A DNA stretch of 64,000 nucleotides, from assembly GCA_035610365.1 (NCBI GenBank), contig CM069432.1, forward strand, positions 223,718,532 through 223,782,531, given 5' to 3'. Each line of letters begins with the position of its first letter. Positions within the stretch are counted from its first letter, which is position 1. This DNA is from Aquatica leii (lineage: Eukaryota; Arthropoda; Insecta; Coleoptera; Lampyridae). Of the stretch, positions 48,282 through 60,780 are shown in pieces. The translations under genes were made by a program, and so were the position numbers. Under the pieces are notes generated by a model. That model saw only the letters and a program-made list of their open reading frames with translations, ran no database searches and was not told the origin of the DNA.

Positions 48282-51200
48282 TTAATCGTCTAATCGGTTA
48301 ACGAATGGTTTCAGGTCTTTCACATGCCACTGTCCTTTACTTAAATTTTTGTCATCTTCTAATTCATAAGTGCAATAACTAATAATTTTTTTAATTTTAA
48401 AAGGACCCTCAAATTTTTCCGCTAATTTTGCGTTAAAATATTTGTTTGCATCAGACAAGGAATAGTTTCGTTTTAACACTAAATCTCCTACTCTGTAATG
48501 AATATCTCGCTTACGTAAATTGTATTGTATTTTTGATTTTTCGTAAGCTTTTGTTAAATTCTCTTTGACTAATTTACGCATTTTATCTAAAATTTCTAAT
48601 TTAATTTCTGGGGTACTAACTATGTTCGTAACCGAATCAGTAATTTTTACTGTATGTTCATCTCCCGATAGATTAATTTCTTTTCCAAAATTAATAAAAT
48701 AAGGGGTTTGTAGAGTAGCTTCATGTCGAGCTGTTCTAAGTGCGCAAGCTAAATAACTTAAATGTTCATCCCATTTTCTATGGTTTAGATCTTTAACATA
48801 CGCTGATATCATGGTTTTAATTACTCGATTTACGCGTTCGGTGTTATTAGATTGCGGGTGATAATAAGGAGTATATATAACTTTAACGTTGTATTTCTCT
48901 GCTAATTTGTTTAATTCTCGTCCTTTAAATTGAACGCCATTGTCACATCTCATAATTTGTGGAACTCCAAACATTAGGAAAATTTGTTCTTCTAAAATTC
49001 TGCAAACATTTATGGCTAACGCTTTACGTAACGGAAACAATAAACTAAACTTGCTGAAGGTATCAGTTACAACAAAAATATATTGGTTACCATGTGATGA
49101 TCTTGGTAACGGTCCAATTAAATCAAAACTTATAATTTGCCAAATCTTATTAGGAATCAATGGTTTTCCCATTTGACCAGCAGGTAACTTTTGTTCTGGT
49201 TTGATTCTTGACAACCAATACATGACCTAATATACTTTGTAATATCGGTGCGCATGCCTGGCCAATAGTATAATTTTGCTACACGATAATATGTTTTGTA
49301 CGTTCCTAAATGACCTGACGTAGGTTCATCGTGACATGCTTTTAAGACTTCTTTACGTTTCTCTTTAGGTATAACTAATTTCCAAAAATCGTTGATATTT
49401 CTTAATTCCACAAAATCTAAATCAACGTGTTTATAAATTTTATTATTACTAATTCTAATTTTTGGAAAATTTAATGGTTTGTTTTGAATACTATTAAATA
49501 GTTTAAGATACCAAGGATCGGTGACATTTGTAAGTTGAACTAAATTAATATGCAGAGAACTTTCAGGAATTAATCGCGATAAAGCGTCCGGTACTACGTG
49601 TTCTTTTCCTTTGCGGTGAATTATGTTATAATTATACTGCTGAAGACGTAACACCCAACGACCAAGTCTGCCTTGCGGATCTTTTAAGTTGTTTAACCAA
49701 ACTAAACTATGATGATCGGTGATAATTTTAAATTTCGTACCTTCTAAATAACAACGTAATTTTTCCACGCTCCACAAAACTGCCAAACATTCTCTTTCGG
49801 TAACTGAATATTTTCTTTCCGTAGCTGTTAATGCCCGAGAAATATAACAAATAACATGCTCTTGGTTGTCATAAAACTGAGTTAGCACCGCGCCTATACC
49901 TATAGAAGAAGCGTCCGTTTGTAAACAAAATTCATGATCAAAGTTTGGAATAGCTAATATAGGTGATGAAACTAAAATATCTTTAATTTTTACTAACGTA
50001 TTTTCACAATCACAATCCCAGTTAAATTTAATTCCTTTTTTATTAATTTTGTTAAAGGCGTAATTAATTCAGAATACGAGGCAATAAAACGTCTGTACCA
50101 TGATAACATCCCTAATAAACGCCTTACACCCGTTACATTTTTAGGAGCTGGCATATTAACAATACATTCTATTTTGGCTGGATCAACATGTAAACCATTT
50201 GAATTAACCACATAACCTAAATATTTCAATTCTGGTCGACAAAATTGACTTTTTTCTTTATTCAAAATAAGGTTCGATTTAGCTAATCTGTTTAATACTT
50301 CTTTTAAAATTTCTAAATGTTTTTCAAAATTAGAAGTTACAACAATAATATCGTCTAGATAGCAAAAACATAAGGTTCTAATTCCGGTCCGAAAATTACA
50401 TCTACTAATCTTTGAAAAGTCGCGGGTGCATTTGATAAACCGTACGGAAGTCTTGTGAATTGATACAGCCCCCTACCGGGTACTGTAAACGCGGTATACT
50501 GTTTACTATTCTCATCTAAAGATACTTGCCAAAAGCACTTTTTATGTCTAAACTGCTAATGTAACGCGTAGAACCTAATTTTGTTAAAATTGATGATACA
50601 TATGGCAATGGATAAGCGTCTTTCTCTGTTATATTGTTAACTTTTCTAAAATCCACACAAAAACGCTGTGAACCATCTTTCTTTTCTACTAATAAGATAG
50701 GCGATGACCATGCGCTTGTTGATTTTTCAACGACTCCAGATTTAATCATTTTATCTAATTCTTGATCAATTAATTTTTGTTTGTATGGTGAAACAGGGTA
50801 GTAACGCTGTTTAATTGGATTTCCGTTTACCACAATTTTATGCTGTACTAAATTTGTACATCCTATTTCTTGATCACGAAACTGATTAAAATAATCATCA
50901 ATGACATGCTGTAAGCGGATGTCTTCATCGCTTGTTAAATTTGATTTTGAGCAAATATTATTTATAAGAGGAGTATTTAAATTATCCGAAGAAAAAAACC
51001 ATTCTCCTTTTCGAATATTTGGAATTATGTCCATTTTTGACCAAAAATCTATGCCTAATATTAAATCTTGTTTTAGTTGTGGCACAAGGTATAAATCTAT
51101 TAATTTAACCTTATTTTGTAATCTAATTGGTGCCGTAATTACTCCTTCACACTGATTACAACTATTGTCGGCTAATATACACACGGGTTTATTTTTTGTA

Positions 51201-51430
51201 TTTAGATGTAAGCCTAAATTTCTTAAGACGTTCCACGTACTTTCATTAATAAAAGTTTTATTTGCTCCCGAATCTAATAAACCGTAAAAATTTTTATTCA
51301 AAATGCTAACGTTTACATAAGGACATTCACCATCATTTACTTGTGCTAAAATATAATCTAAAATAATTTTTTGTTTATTACTAAAATTCAAATCAAATTT
51401 ATTAGTGACAGTCGGTTTTAAACTCAGGGA
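48282..51430 (-). pseudogene. Gypsy family 2 Pol region, copy A (fossil)
   Basis: Recognisable parts in element order: protease (LLDSGANKTFIN near 51270), reverse transcriptase (SSPILLVEKKDGSQRFCVDF near 50650-50720), RNase H (ITDHHSLVWLNNL near 49685-49725) and integrase (SFDLIGPLPRSSHGNQYI near 49080-49135, RCDNGVQFKG near 48925-48955), with the tail motif WHVKDLKP near 48310. Copy A is broken several times. Pol ends fewer than 100 bp from the 3' LTR, unlike family 1. The close likeness to family 1 in the integrase tail marks the two families as relatives. Confidence 0.88.
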
Positions 51431-52764
51431 CAGATCCCGACTTAATTCTGCCTCTTTGATTCGTTTCCCGAACTTCTATTACAATCTGGACAAGTAAGTT
51501 TTGTAAAATTAGGTTTGTTACAGTTAAAACATTTTATGTATGTTCTTACTCTACACGTTTTTGCTAAGTGACCAGGTCTATGGCATCGATAACATAATTT
51601 TAATGTTGTTGGTGTTTTTCTTGTTGTAATTGAGTTTCTCTAAGTAAAGGATTAAGTTTCGGTTTTGCACTAATAAAATTATAATCTAAATCTGGTTCTA
51701 AGGTTAATTGACCTTCTTGAGGGGGTTTAAATTCTTTTACTTTTAATTTAGTTTCTTCTAACTTACGACAGTAATTAATTAATTCGGTAGTTGTATTTAT
51801 ATCTAATAACACAAGGCGTTCTTGATAAAACGGTAAAATATTACCTCTTAAAACTTTTAACCGCAATTCGTTTGAAACTGAAATTGGCATACGATCAAAT
51901 AGACATGTCATTGTAGCTACATAAATACCAATTGACTCGTTAGCACCTTGAGTTCGATTAAGAATTTGTTTCCACAAGATGTCTGCAGAATGAGATGGTG
52001 TAAATTCTTGTTTCATCAAACTAACTAATGAATCCCAATCTAAAACTTGTTTATGTACGATACAGAAACCATAATAAAGCTTCGCCTTCAAATAAATCTA
52101 TTGCCGAATCGAATAACTGACGTTTACTAACATTGCGCAGAAATACATAAATCCTCAACTTTTTCTAGAAATGCATTAAAACTTAATCCGTCGCCTAATT
52201 TACCAGAAAACTTTAAATTCCATTTATACACGGGAACAGATTTACTTGATACTAAAGAAGATACGGTTGGAAGTTTATTGTCCGAATCACTGTTTTCAAC
52301 CTCTTTTGACTGTTCATTAAAAAATTCAGGAAAATTTGGAAGTTGAACGTCATGTTCTTCAGTGTATGCTACTTTACTACTAAATTCAGAAATAAATTCC
52401 ATTATTAGGTTAACTAATTCGGATCTTTTACTCAATAATGATTCTTCACTAGAAGAAATTCTATCTACTCGACCAAAAATATGCGCGAGCTTACATTGAA
52501 TCTTTTTATCGGCCACGTGGATGATTCGGTAGTGAATAATATATCTTTTAATTCCTTCAATTTTTGTTCACAAATTGTAATTTCTGTTTTAGCGTCTAAC
52601 TGTATTATTTGAGAAAATACATTTCCTGATTTTTCTAAAGCTAACGCGCTTCTTAATGTTTTGCGAAGTTTTTCTACATTACCCGAATAATCAATACGTC
52701 TAATTTGAAGTTCATATTCTAGTTCGTCTCTAAGTAATCTATCAACATCTAATTTAAACTCCAT
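51430..52764 (-). pseudogene. Gypsy family 2 Gag region, copy A (fossil)
   Basis: It starts at 52764 with MEFKLDVDRLLRDELEYEL, then LRKTLRSALALEK, a SAP-like helix pair equivalent to that of family 1. The central Gag motif YKWNLKFSGKLGDGLSFNAF lies near 52170-52225, and zinc-knuckle cysteines lie near 51480-51600. It is broken a few times. Confidence 0.85.
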
Positions 52765-52871
52765 TTTTGAACTTAAAACAAACTATAAACTATAAACCAA
52801 TCTAATCTTAAACAATTTTTTTTTATTTTTTTAAATTCTAATTATTAATTAACCGTTATTGCACTTATAAT

Positions 52872-52889
52872 GATTTTAGTTGGGCGCCA
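52872..52889 (-). other. Primer binding site, copy A, tRNA-Lys-like
   Basis: On the - strand TGGCGCCCAACTAAAATC lies three bases inside the LTR. The first eleven bases match the complement of the tRNA-Lys 3' end. Confidence 0.7.
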
Positions 52890-52892
52890 ATT

Positions 52893-54243
52893 TGTTACGG
52901 GTAATCTAAGGGTTATGAATGGGAAATGATGTACATAAAAAAAAAAAGGGCGAAATTGAATATAAAGATACAAGAATGTCTAAAAATTGTTGCAAAATAA
53001 GGGAGACGATGAACAATAAAAATTGCCGGCTAGAGGAAAAATTAATAACTCTCTAACTCTCAGGGCGCCAAGTCTACCTAAAGAATTTCCTGAACGACTA
53101 ACCTCAGGAAGGCTAATTCCCGTCTAAAAACTACAATTAATAAACAAGTGACAAAAAAATATCAAATAAAAAAAAAAATTTATTGGTGTAACCCATTAGT
53201 TTCATAATCTACATATGTACAGTGACGTTTATTTAATTCTTAAAAAAAAATATAATAATAGTTATATCAATAAGTAATTGCTTTATACAACAAGGAAACC
53301 ACGGCTGAAGTGTCAAAATTAAATAGCGGTAAAAAAAAAATTATGATTAGATAAGTACTGGGTGGAATTAACCACTACTAAACCCCGTGCGCTGACAATC
53401 GCAAACCAATTAATTATATATGTAGTTAACCGGTAAGGTACGGAGACACAAGATCTTGTTCGAAGCACCTTTTCGTGTAATTTATAAAGCAACGCATAAA
53501 CGTTAAAACGCGTTGACCTGCGTTTATCGACCGCGACCCGAGATTACGTATTTGGTAATTTTCCCAATATGCCGTATGCATTTATTATTTAATTGTTAAA
53601 TTTAAACTGAACTGTAAAATAATTAAATGAGCATATAACTATGCAGCCGGAGTACCTCATTTACAAATACGTGATTTCTAAATTATAAATTAAGTACTGA
53701 CTTCGAACTAAATTTTCAAACTTTTGAATTTTACACTTATTAACTAATTATCTGACCTGAATTACAGTAATTGAAAAAATTAGGTCCTAATTCGAATTCC
53801 CACTAATTGTTGAAATTCCATGTACAACTAAATTCAACCATTTTAGTAAATTCCATAAACCCAAAGTCCACAATCCAGCAACGAAAATAATTGAAAATTG
53901 GTAAACGAGAAAAGGCCGTTGGTCTGCCTCTTTCTTCTTAATTTGGACGGCAAATATATCCCACTAAGTGGTTTAATTATTGCATAATATTACTACTAAT
54001 AATTTTCTAATGGCAATAATTCATTGAGGTGTTTTCGCTAAATCCAGAACTAATTACTAAAATTTCTGCTAACGCAAAAACCCAAACCGTCCTTTCTCAA
54101 TGGAAGAGAATACGAGAAGACCGACACCAATCAAGGTAAAATTTACTTGTTTTGTTATCAATTATGATAACTTAAATTTTTAAAAATAAATCAAAAATTA
54201 GTCTAGGCAACCCAAACAACACTTTATAAATTATACTGTAACA
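52893..54243 (-). repeat. Gypsy family 2 LTR, middle (shared)
   Basis: 1,351 bp. It serves as the 5' LTR of copy A and the 3' LTR of copy B. No target duplication borders it. It agrees with the outer left LTR in one variable patch (53260-53295) and with the outer right LTR in another (53750-53785). Confidence 0.92.
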
Positions 54244-54249
54244 ATATCC

Positions 54250-54300
54250 CCTCTACCAAAAAGAAAAAAAAAATTTTTTTTTTTTTTTTTTTTAATCTAA
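54250..54300. repeat. A-run/T-run hairpin beside the 3' LTR
   Basis: A run of A followed directly by a long run of T can fold on itself. A shorter version sits at the same place in copy A (about 48210-48240). The runs differ in length between copies, as expected for slippage or sequencing noise. Confidence 0.6.
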
Positions 54301-54335
54301 AGAAATTTAAAAAAACATTCTAAACTAAATACATT

Positions 54336-57300
54336 TTAATCGTCTAATCGGTTAACGAATGGTTTCAGGTCTTTCACATGCCACTGTCCTTTACTTAAAT
54401 TTTTGTCATCTTCTAATTCATAAGTGCAATAACTAATAATTTTTTTAATTTTAAAAGGACCCTCAAATTTTTCCGCTAATTTTGCGTTAAAATATTTGTT
54501 TGCATCAGACAAGGAATAGTTTCGTTTTAACACTAAATCTCCTACTCTGTAATGAATATCTCGCTTACGTAAATTGTATTGTATTTTTGATTTTTCGTAA
54601 GCTTTTGTTAAATTCTCTTTGACTAATTTACGCATTTTATCTAAAATTTCTAATTTAATTTCTGGGGTACTAACTATGTTCGTAACCGAATCAGTAATTT
54701 TGCTGTATGTTCATCTCCCGATAGATTAATTTCTTTTCCAAAATTAATAAAATAAGGGGTTTGTAGAGTAGCTTCATGTCGAGCTGTTCTAAGTGCGCAA
54801 GCTAAATAACTTAAATGTTCATCCCATTTTCTATGGTTTAGATCTTTAACATACGCTGATATCATGGTTTTAATTACTCGATTTACGCGTTCGGTGTTAT
54901 TAGATTGCGGGTGATAATAAGGAGTATATATAACTTTAACGTTGTATTTCTCTGCTAATTTGTTTAATTCTCGTCCTTTAAATTGAACGCCATTGTCACA
55001 TCTCATAATTTGTGGAACTCCAAACATTAGGAAAATTTGTTCTTCTAAAATTCTGCAAACATTTATGGCTAACGCTTTACGTAACGGAAACAATAAACTA
55101 AACTTGCTGAAGGTATCAGTTACAACAAAAATATATTGGTTACCATGTGATGATCTTGGTAACGGTCCAATTAAATCAAAACTTATAATTTGCCAAATCT
55201 TATTAGGAATCAATGGTTTTCCCATTTGACCAGCAGGTAACTTTTGTTCTGGTTTGATTTTTGACAAACAATACATGACCTAATATACTTTGTAATATCG
55301 GTGCGCATGCCTGGCCAATAGTATAATTTTGCTACACGATAATATGTTTTGTACGTTCCTAAATGACCTGACGTAGGTTCATCGTGACATGCTTTTAAGA
55401 CTTCTTTACGTTTCTCTTTAGGTATAACTAATTTCCAAAATCGTTGATATTTCTTAATTCCACAAAATCTAAATCAACGTGTTTATAAATTTTATTATTA
55501 CTAATTCTAAATTTTGGATAATCTAATGGTTTGTTTTGAATACTATTAAATAGTTTAAGATACCAAGGATCGGTGACATTTGTAAGTTGAACTAAATTAA
55601 TATGCAGAGAACTTTCAGGAATTAATCGCGATAAAGCGTCCGGTACTACGTGTTCTTTTCCTTTGCGGTGAATTATGTTATAATTATACTGCTGAAGACG
55701 TAACACCCAACGACCAAGTCTGCCTTGCGGATCTTTTAAGTTGTTTAACCAAACTAAACTATGATGATCGGTGATAATTTTAAATTTCGTACCTTCTAAA
55801 TAACAACGTAATTTTTCCACGCTCCACAAAACTGCCAAACATTCTCTTTCGGTAACTGAATATTTTCTTTCCGTAGCTGTTAATGCCCGAGAAATATAAC
55901 AAATAACATGCTCTTGGTTGTCATAAAACTGAGTTAGCACCGCGCCTATACCTATAGAAGAAGCGTCCGTTTGTAAACAAAATTCATGATCAAAGTTTGG
56001 AATAGCTAATATAGGTGATGAAACTAAAATATCTTTAATTTTTACTAACGTATTTTCACAATCACAATCCCAGTTAAATTTAATTCCTTTTTTTAATAAT
56101 TTTGTTAAAGGCGTAATTAATTCAGAATACGAGGCAATAAAACGTCTGTACCATGATAACATCCCTAATAAACGCCTTACACCCGTTACATTTTTAGGAG
56201 CTGGCATATTAACAATACATTCTATTTTGGCTGGATCAACATGTAAACCATTTGAATTAACCACATAACCTAAATATTTCAATTCTGGTCGACAAAATTG
56301 ACTTTTTTCTTTATTCAAAATAAGGTTCGATTTAGCTAATCTGTTTAATACTTCTTTTAAAATTTCTAAATGTTTTTCAAAATTAGAAGTTACAACAATA
56401 ATATCGTCTAGATAGCAAAAAACATAAGGTTCTAATTCCGGTCCGAAAATTACATCTACTAATCTTTGAAAAGTCGCGGGTGCATTTGATAAACCGTACG
56501 GAAGTCTTGTGAATTGATACAGCCCCCTACCGGGTACTGTAAACGCGGTATACTGTTTACTATTCTCATCTAAAGATACTTGCCAAAAAGCACTTTTTAT
56601 GTCTAAACTGCTAATGTAACGCGTAGAACCTAATTTTGTTAAAATTGATGATACATATGGCAATGGATAAGCGTCTTTCTCTGTTATATTGTTAACTTTT
56701 CTAAAATCCACACAAAAACGCTGTGAACCATCTTTCTTTTCTACTAATAAGATAGGCGATGACCATGCGCTTGTTGATTTTCAACGACTCAGATTTAATC
56801 ATTTTATCTAATTCTTGATCAATTAATTTTTGTTTGTATGGTGAAACAGGGTAGTAACGCTGTTTAATTGGATTTCCGTTTACCACAATTTTATGCTGTA
56901 CTAAATTTGTACATCCTATTTCTTGATCACGAAACTGATTAAAATAATCATCAATGACATGCTGTAAGCGGATGTCTTCATCGCTTGTTAAATTTGATTT
57001 TGAGCAAATATTATTTATAAGAGGAGTATTTAAATTATCCGAAGAAAAAAACCATTCTCCTTTTCGAATATTTGGAATTATGTCCATTTTGACCAAAAAT
57101 CTATGCCTAATATTAAATCTTGTTTTAGTTGTGGCACAAGGTATAAATCTATTAATTTAACCTTATTTTGTAATCTAATTGGTGCCGTAATTACTCCTTC
57201 ACACTGATTACAACTATTGTCGGCTAATATACACACGGGTTTATTTTTGTATTTAGATGTAAGCCTAAATTTCTTAAGACGTTCCACGTACTTTCATTAA

Positions 57301-57480
57301 TAAAAGTTTTATTTGCTCCCGAATCTAATAAACCGTAAAAATTTTTATTCAAAATGCTAACGTTTACATAAGGACATTCACCATCATTTACTTGTGCTAA
57401 AATATAATCTAAAATAATTTTTTGTTTATTACTAAAATTCAAATCAAATTTATTAGTGACAGTCGGTTTTAAACTCAGGG
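54336..57480 (-). pseudogene. Gypsy family 2 Pol region, copy B (fossil)
   Basis: The same domain order as copy A. The reverse transcriptase catalytic motif FCYLDDIIVV lies near 56395-56425, with RLPYGLSNAPATFQRLV near 56460-56510, the RNase H DASSIGIGAVLTQF near 55925-55970, the integrase finger and DDE parts downstream, and the tail motif WHVKDLKP near 54360. It is broken several times. Nearly all of the sequence matches copy A. Confidence 0.88.
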
Positions 57481-58810
57481 ACAGATCCCGACTTAATTCT
57501 GCCTCTTTGATTCGTTTCCCGAACTTCTATTACAATCTGGACAAGTAAGTTTTGTAAAATTAGGTTTGTTACAGTTAAAACATTTTATGTATGTTCTTAC
57601 TCTACACGTTTTTGCTAAGTGACCAGGTCTATGGCATCGATAACATAATTTTAATGTTGTTGGTGTTTTTCTTGTTGTAATTGAGTTTCTCTAAGTAAAG
57701 GATTAAGTTTCGGTTTTGCACTAATAAAATTATAATCTAAATCTGGTTCTAAGGTTAATTGACCTTCTTGAGGGTTTAAATTCTTTTACTTTTAATTTAG
57801 TTTCTTCTAACTTACGACAGTAATTAATTAATTCGGTAGTTGTATTTATATCTAATAACACAAGGCGTTCTTGATAAAACGGTAAAATATTACCTCTTAA
57901 AACTTTTAACCGCAATTCGTTTGAAACTGAAATTGGCATACGATCAAATAGACATGTCATTGTAGCTACATAAATACCAATTGACTCGTTAGCACCTTGA
58001 GTTCGATTAAGAATTTGTTTCCACAAGATGTCTGCAGAATGAGATGGTGTAAATTCTTGTTTCATCAAACTAACTAATGAATCCCAATCTAAAACTTGTT
58101 TATGTACCATACGAAACCATAATAAAGCTTCGCCTTCAAATAAATCTATTGCCGAATCGAATAACTGACGTTTACTAACATTGCGCGAAATACATAAATC
58201 CTCAACTTTTTCTAGAAATGCATTAAAACTTAATCCGTCGCCTAATTTACCAGAAAACTTTAAATTCCATTTATACACGGGAACAGATTTACTTGATACT
58301 AAAGAAGATACGGTTGGAAGTTTATTGTCCGAATCACTGTTTTCAACCTCTTTTGACTGTTCATTAAAAATTCAGGAAAATTTGGAAGTTGAACGTCATG
58401 TTCTTCAGTGTATGCTACTTTACTACTAAATTCAGAAATAAATTCCATTATTAGGTTAACTAATTCGGATCTTTTACTCAATAATGATTCTTCACTAGAA
58501 GAAATTCTATCTACTCGACCAAAAATATGCGCGAGCTTACATTGAATCTTTTTATCGGCCACGTGGATGATTCGGTAGTGAATAATATATCTTTTAATTC
58601 CTTCAATTTTTGTTCACAAATTGTAATTTCTGTTTTAGCGTCTAACTGTATTATTTGAGAAAATACATTTCCTGATTTTTCTAAAGCTAACGCGCTTCTT
58701 AATGTTTTGCGAAGTTTTTCTACATTACCCGAATAATCAATACGTCTAATTTGAAGTTCATATTCTAGTTCGTCTCTAAGTAATCTATCAACATCTAATT
58801 TAACCTCCAT
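57480..58810 (-). pseudogene. Gypsy family 2 Gag region, copy B (fossil)
   Basis: It starts at 58810 with MEVKLDVDRLLRDELEYEL. The central Gag fold (YKWNLKFSGKLGDGLSFNAF, then LFDRMPISVSNELRLKVLRG) lies near 57900-58280, and knuckle cysteines lie near 57530-57650. It is broken a few times. Confidence 0.85.
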
Positions 58811-58912
58811 TTTGAACTTAAAACAAACTATAAACTATAAACCAATTTAATCTTAAACAATTTTTTTTTTTTTAAATTCTAATTATTAATTAACCGTTAT
58901 TGCACTTATAAT

Positions 58913-58930
58913 GATTTTAGTTGGGCGCCA
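58913..58930 (-). other. Primer binding site, copy B, tRNA-Lys-like
   Basis: The same TGGCGCCCAAC start as copy A, three bases inside the outer right LTR. Confidence 0.7.
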
Positions 58931-58933
58931 ATT

Positions 58934-60281
58934 TGTTACGGGTAATCTAAGGGTTATGAATGGGAAATGATGTACATAAAAAAAAAAAGGGCGAAATTGA
59001 ATATAAAGATACAAGAATGTCTAAAAATTGTTGCAAAATAAGGGAGACGATGAACAATAAAAATTGCCGGCTAGAGGAAAAATTAATAACTCTCTAACTC
59101 TCAGGGCGCCAAGTCTACCTAAAGAATTTCCTGAACGACTAACCTCAGGAAGGCTAATTCCCGTCTAAAAACTACAATTAATAAACAAGTGACAAAAAAA
59201 TATCAAATAAAAAAAAAAATTTATTGGTGTAACCCATTAGTTTCATAATCTACATATGTACAGTGACGTTTATTTAATTCTTAAAAAAAAATATAATAAT
59301 AGTTATATGAATAAGTAATTGCTCTATACATTAAGGAAACCACGGCTGAAGTGTCAAAATTAAATAGCGGTAAAAAAATTATGATTAGATAAGTACTGGG
59401 TGGAATTAACCACTACTAAACCCCGTGCGCTGACAATCGCAAACCAATTAATTATATATGTAGTTAACCGGTAAGGTACGGAGACACAAGATCTTGTTCG
59501 AAGCACCTTTTCGTGTAATTTATAAAGCAACGCATAAACGTTAAAACGCGTTGACCTGCGTTTATCGACCGCGACCCGAGATTACGTATTTGGTAATTTT
59601 CCCAATATGCCGTATGCATTTATTATTTAATTGTTAAATTTAAACTGAACTGTAAAATAATTAAATGAGCATATAACTATGCAGCCGGAGTACCTCATTT
59701 ACAAATACGTGATTTCTAAATTATAAATTAAGTACTGACTTCGAACTAAATTTTCAAACTTTTGAATTTTACACTTATTAACTAATTATCTGACCTGAAT
59801 TACAGTAATTGAAAAAATTAGGTCCTAATTCGAATTCCCACTAATTGTTGAAATTCCATGTACAACTAAATTCAACCATTTTAGTAAATTCCATAAACCC
59901 AAAGTCCACAATCCAGCAACGAAAATAATTGAAAATTGGTAAACGAGAAAAGGCCGTTGGTCTGCCTCTTTCTTCTTAATTTGGACGGCAAATATATCCC
60001 ACTAAGTGGTTTAATTATTGCATAATATTACTACTAATAATTTTCTAATGGCAATAATTCATTGAGGTGTTTTCGCTAAATCCAGAACTAATTACTAAAA
60101 TTTCTGCTAACGCAAAAACCCAAACCGTCCTTTCTCAATGGAAGAGAATACGAGAAGACCGACACCAATCAAGGTAAAATTTACTTGTTTTGTTATCAAT
60201 TATGATAACTTAAATTTTTAAAAATAAATCAAAAATTAGTCTAGGCAACCCAAACAACACTTTATAAATTATACTGTAACA
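58934..60281 (-). repeat. Gypsy family 2 LTR, outer right
   Basis: 1,348 bp. It carries a cluster of private differences near 59306-59335 and matches the middle LTR elsewhere apart from A-run length. Confidence 0.92.
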
Positions 60282-60285
60282 ACCA
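60282..60285. repeat. Target-site duplication (ACCA), right copy
   Basis: Matches 46846-46849. Confidence 0.88.
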
Positions 60286-60780
60286 ATATCATATTCTATA
60301 TTTTTTTAAATTTCAGAACTAATTTATATGCACAAAAATATGTAATTATTGTAACAGAATGATAAAATATATAAAGATTTGTTTCCGCAATTATTCAGAC
60401 GCTAGCATTCATAAAAACAAAAAATTAATCGTCAAAAATGATACTTACATTTTAATGTTCTATAATTTTAGAAACTAAAAATTACAAAAACTTAAACTTA
60501 AATTAAACTTTAGGTAACAGAAGCAAGTGTGCGTTGTGAAATATAAAATACGCGCGACTGTTCATTTGTTTCATAAAAAAAAAACAATCTTACTGTTCAT
60601 TGCCGCACTATAGTTTTTGACAAAAAATAAAAATACTTAAACCTACATCCTACAACAGCAAGTTTTAGAAGACTAATAGATTGGTTTAATCGCATTGGTT
60701 CAATTAATTATAAAAAGTATAAATGAACAAAAACTACTATAACAGAGAAAAATAAAACGAATTACTCAATTACTACTCTG
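60286..60780. other. AT-rich spacer, nothing recognised
   Basis: It may include the upstream part of the transposase relic that follows, but no motif is legible. Confidence 0.45.

Larger units (their letters stand above)
46850..60281 (-). mobile_element. Tandem Ty3/Gypsy array, two internal regions and three LTRs (family 2)
   Basis: The 13,432-bp unit has the order LTR (46850-48195), internal A (48196-52892), LTR (52893-54243), internal B (54244-58933), LTR (58934-60281), all on the - strand. The three LTRs differ at only a handful of positions plus A-run lengths. Only the outer ends carry a target duplication, so the array stems from one integration event that was later or simultaneously doubled. 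Both internal regions encode Gag and Pol like those of family 1 and both are broken several times. No envelope is seen. The insertion is young by LTR similarity. Confidence 0.93.
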
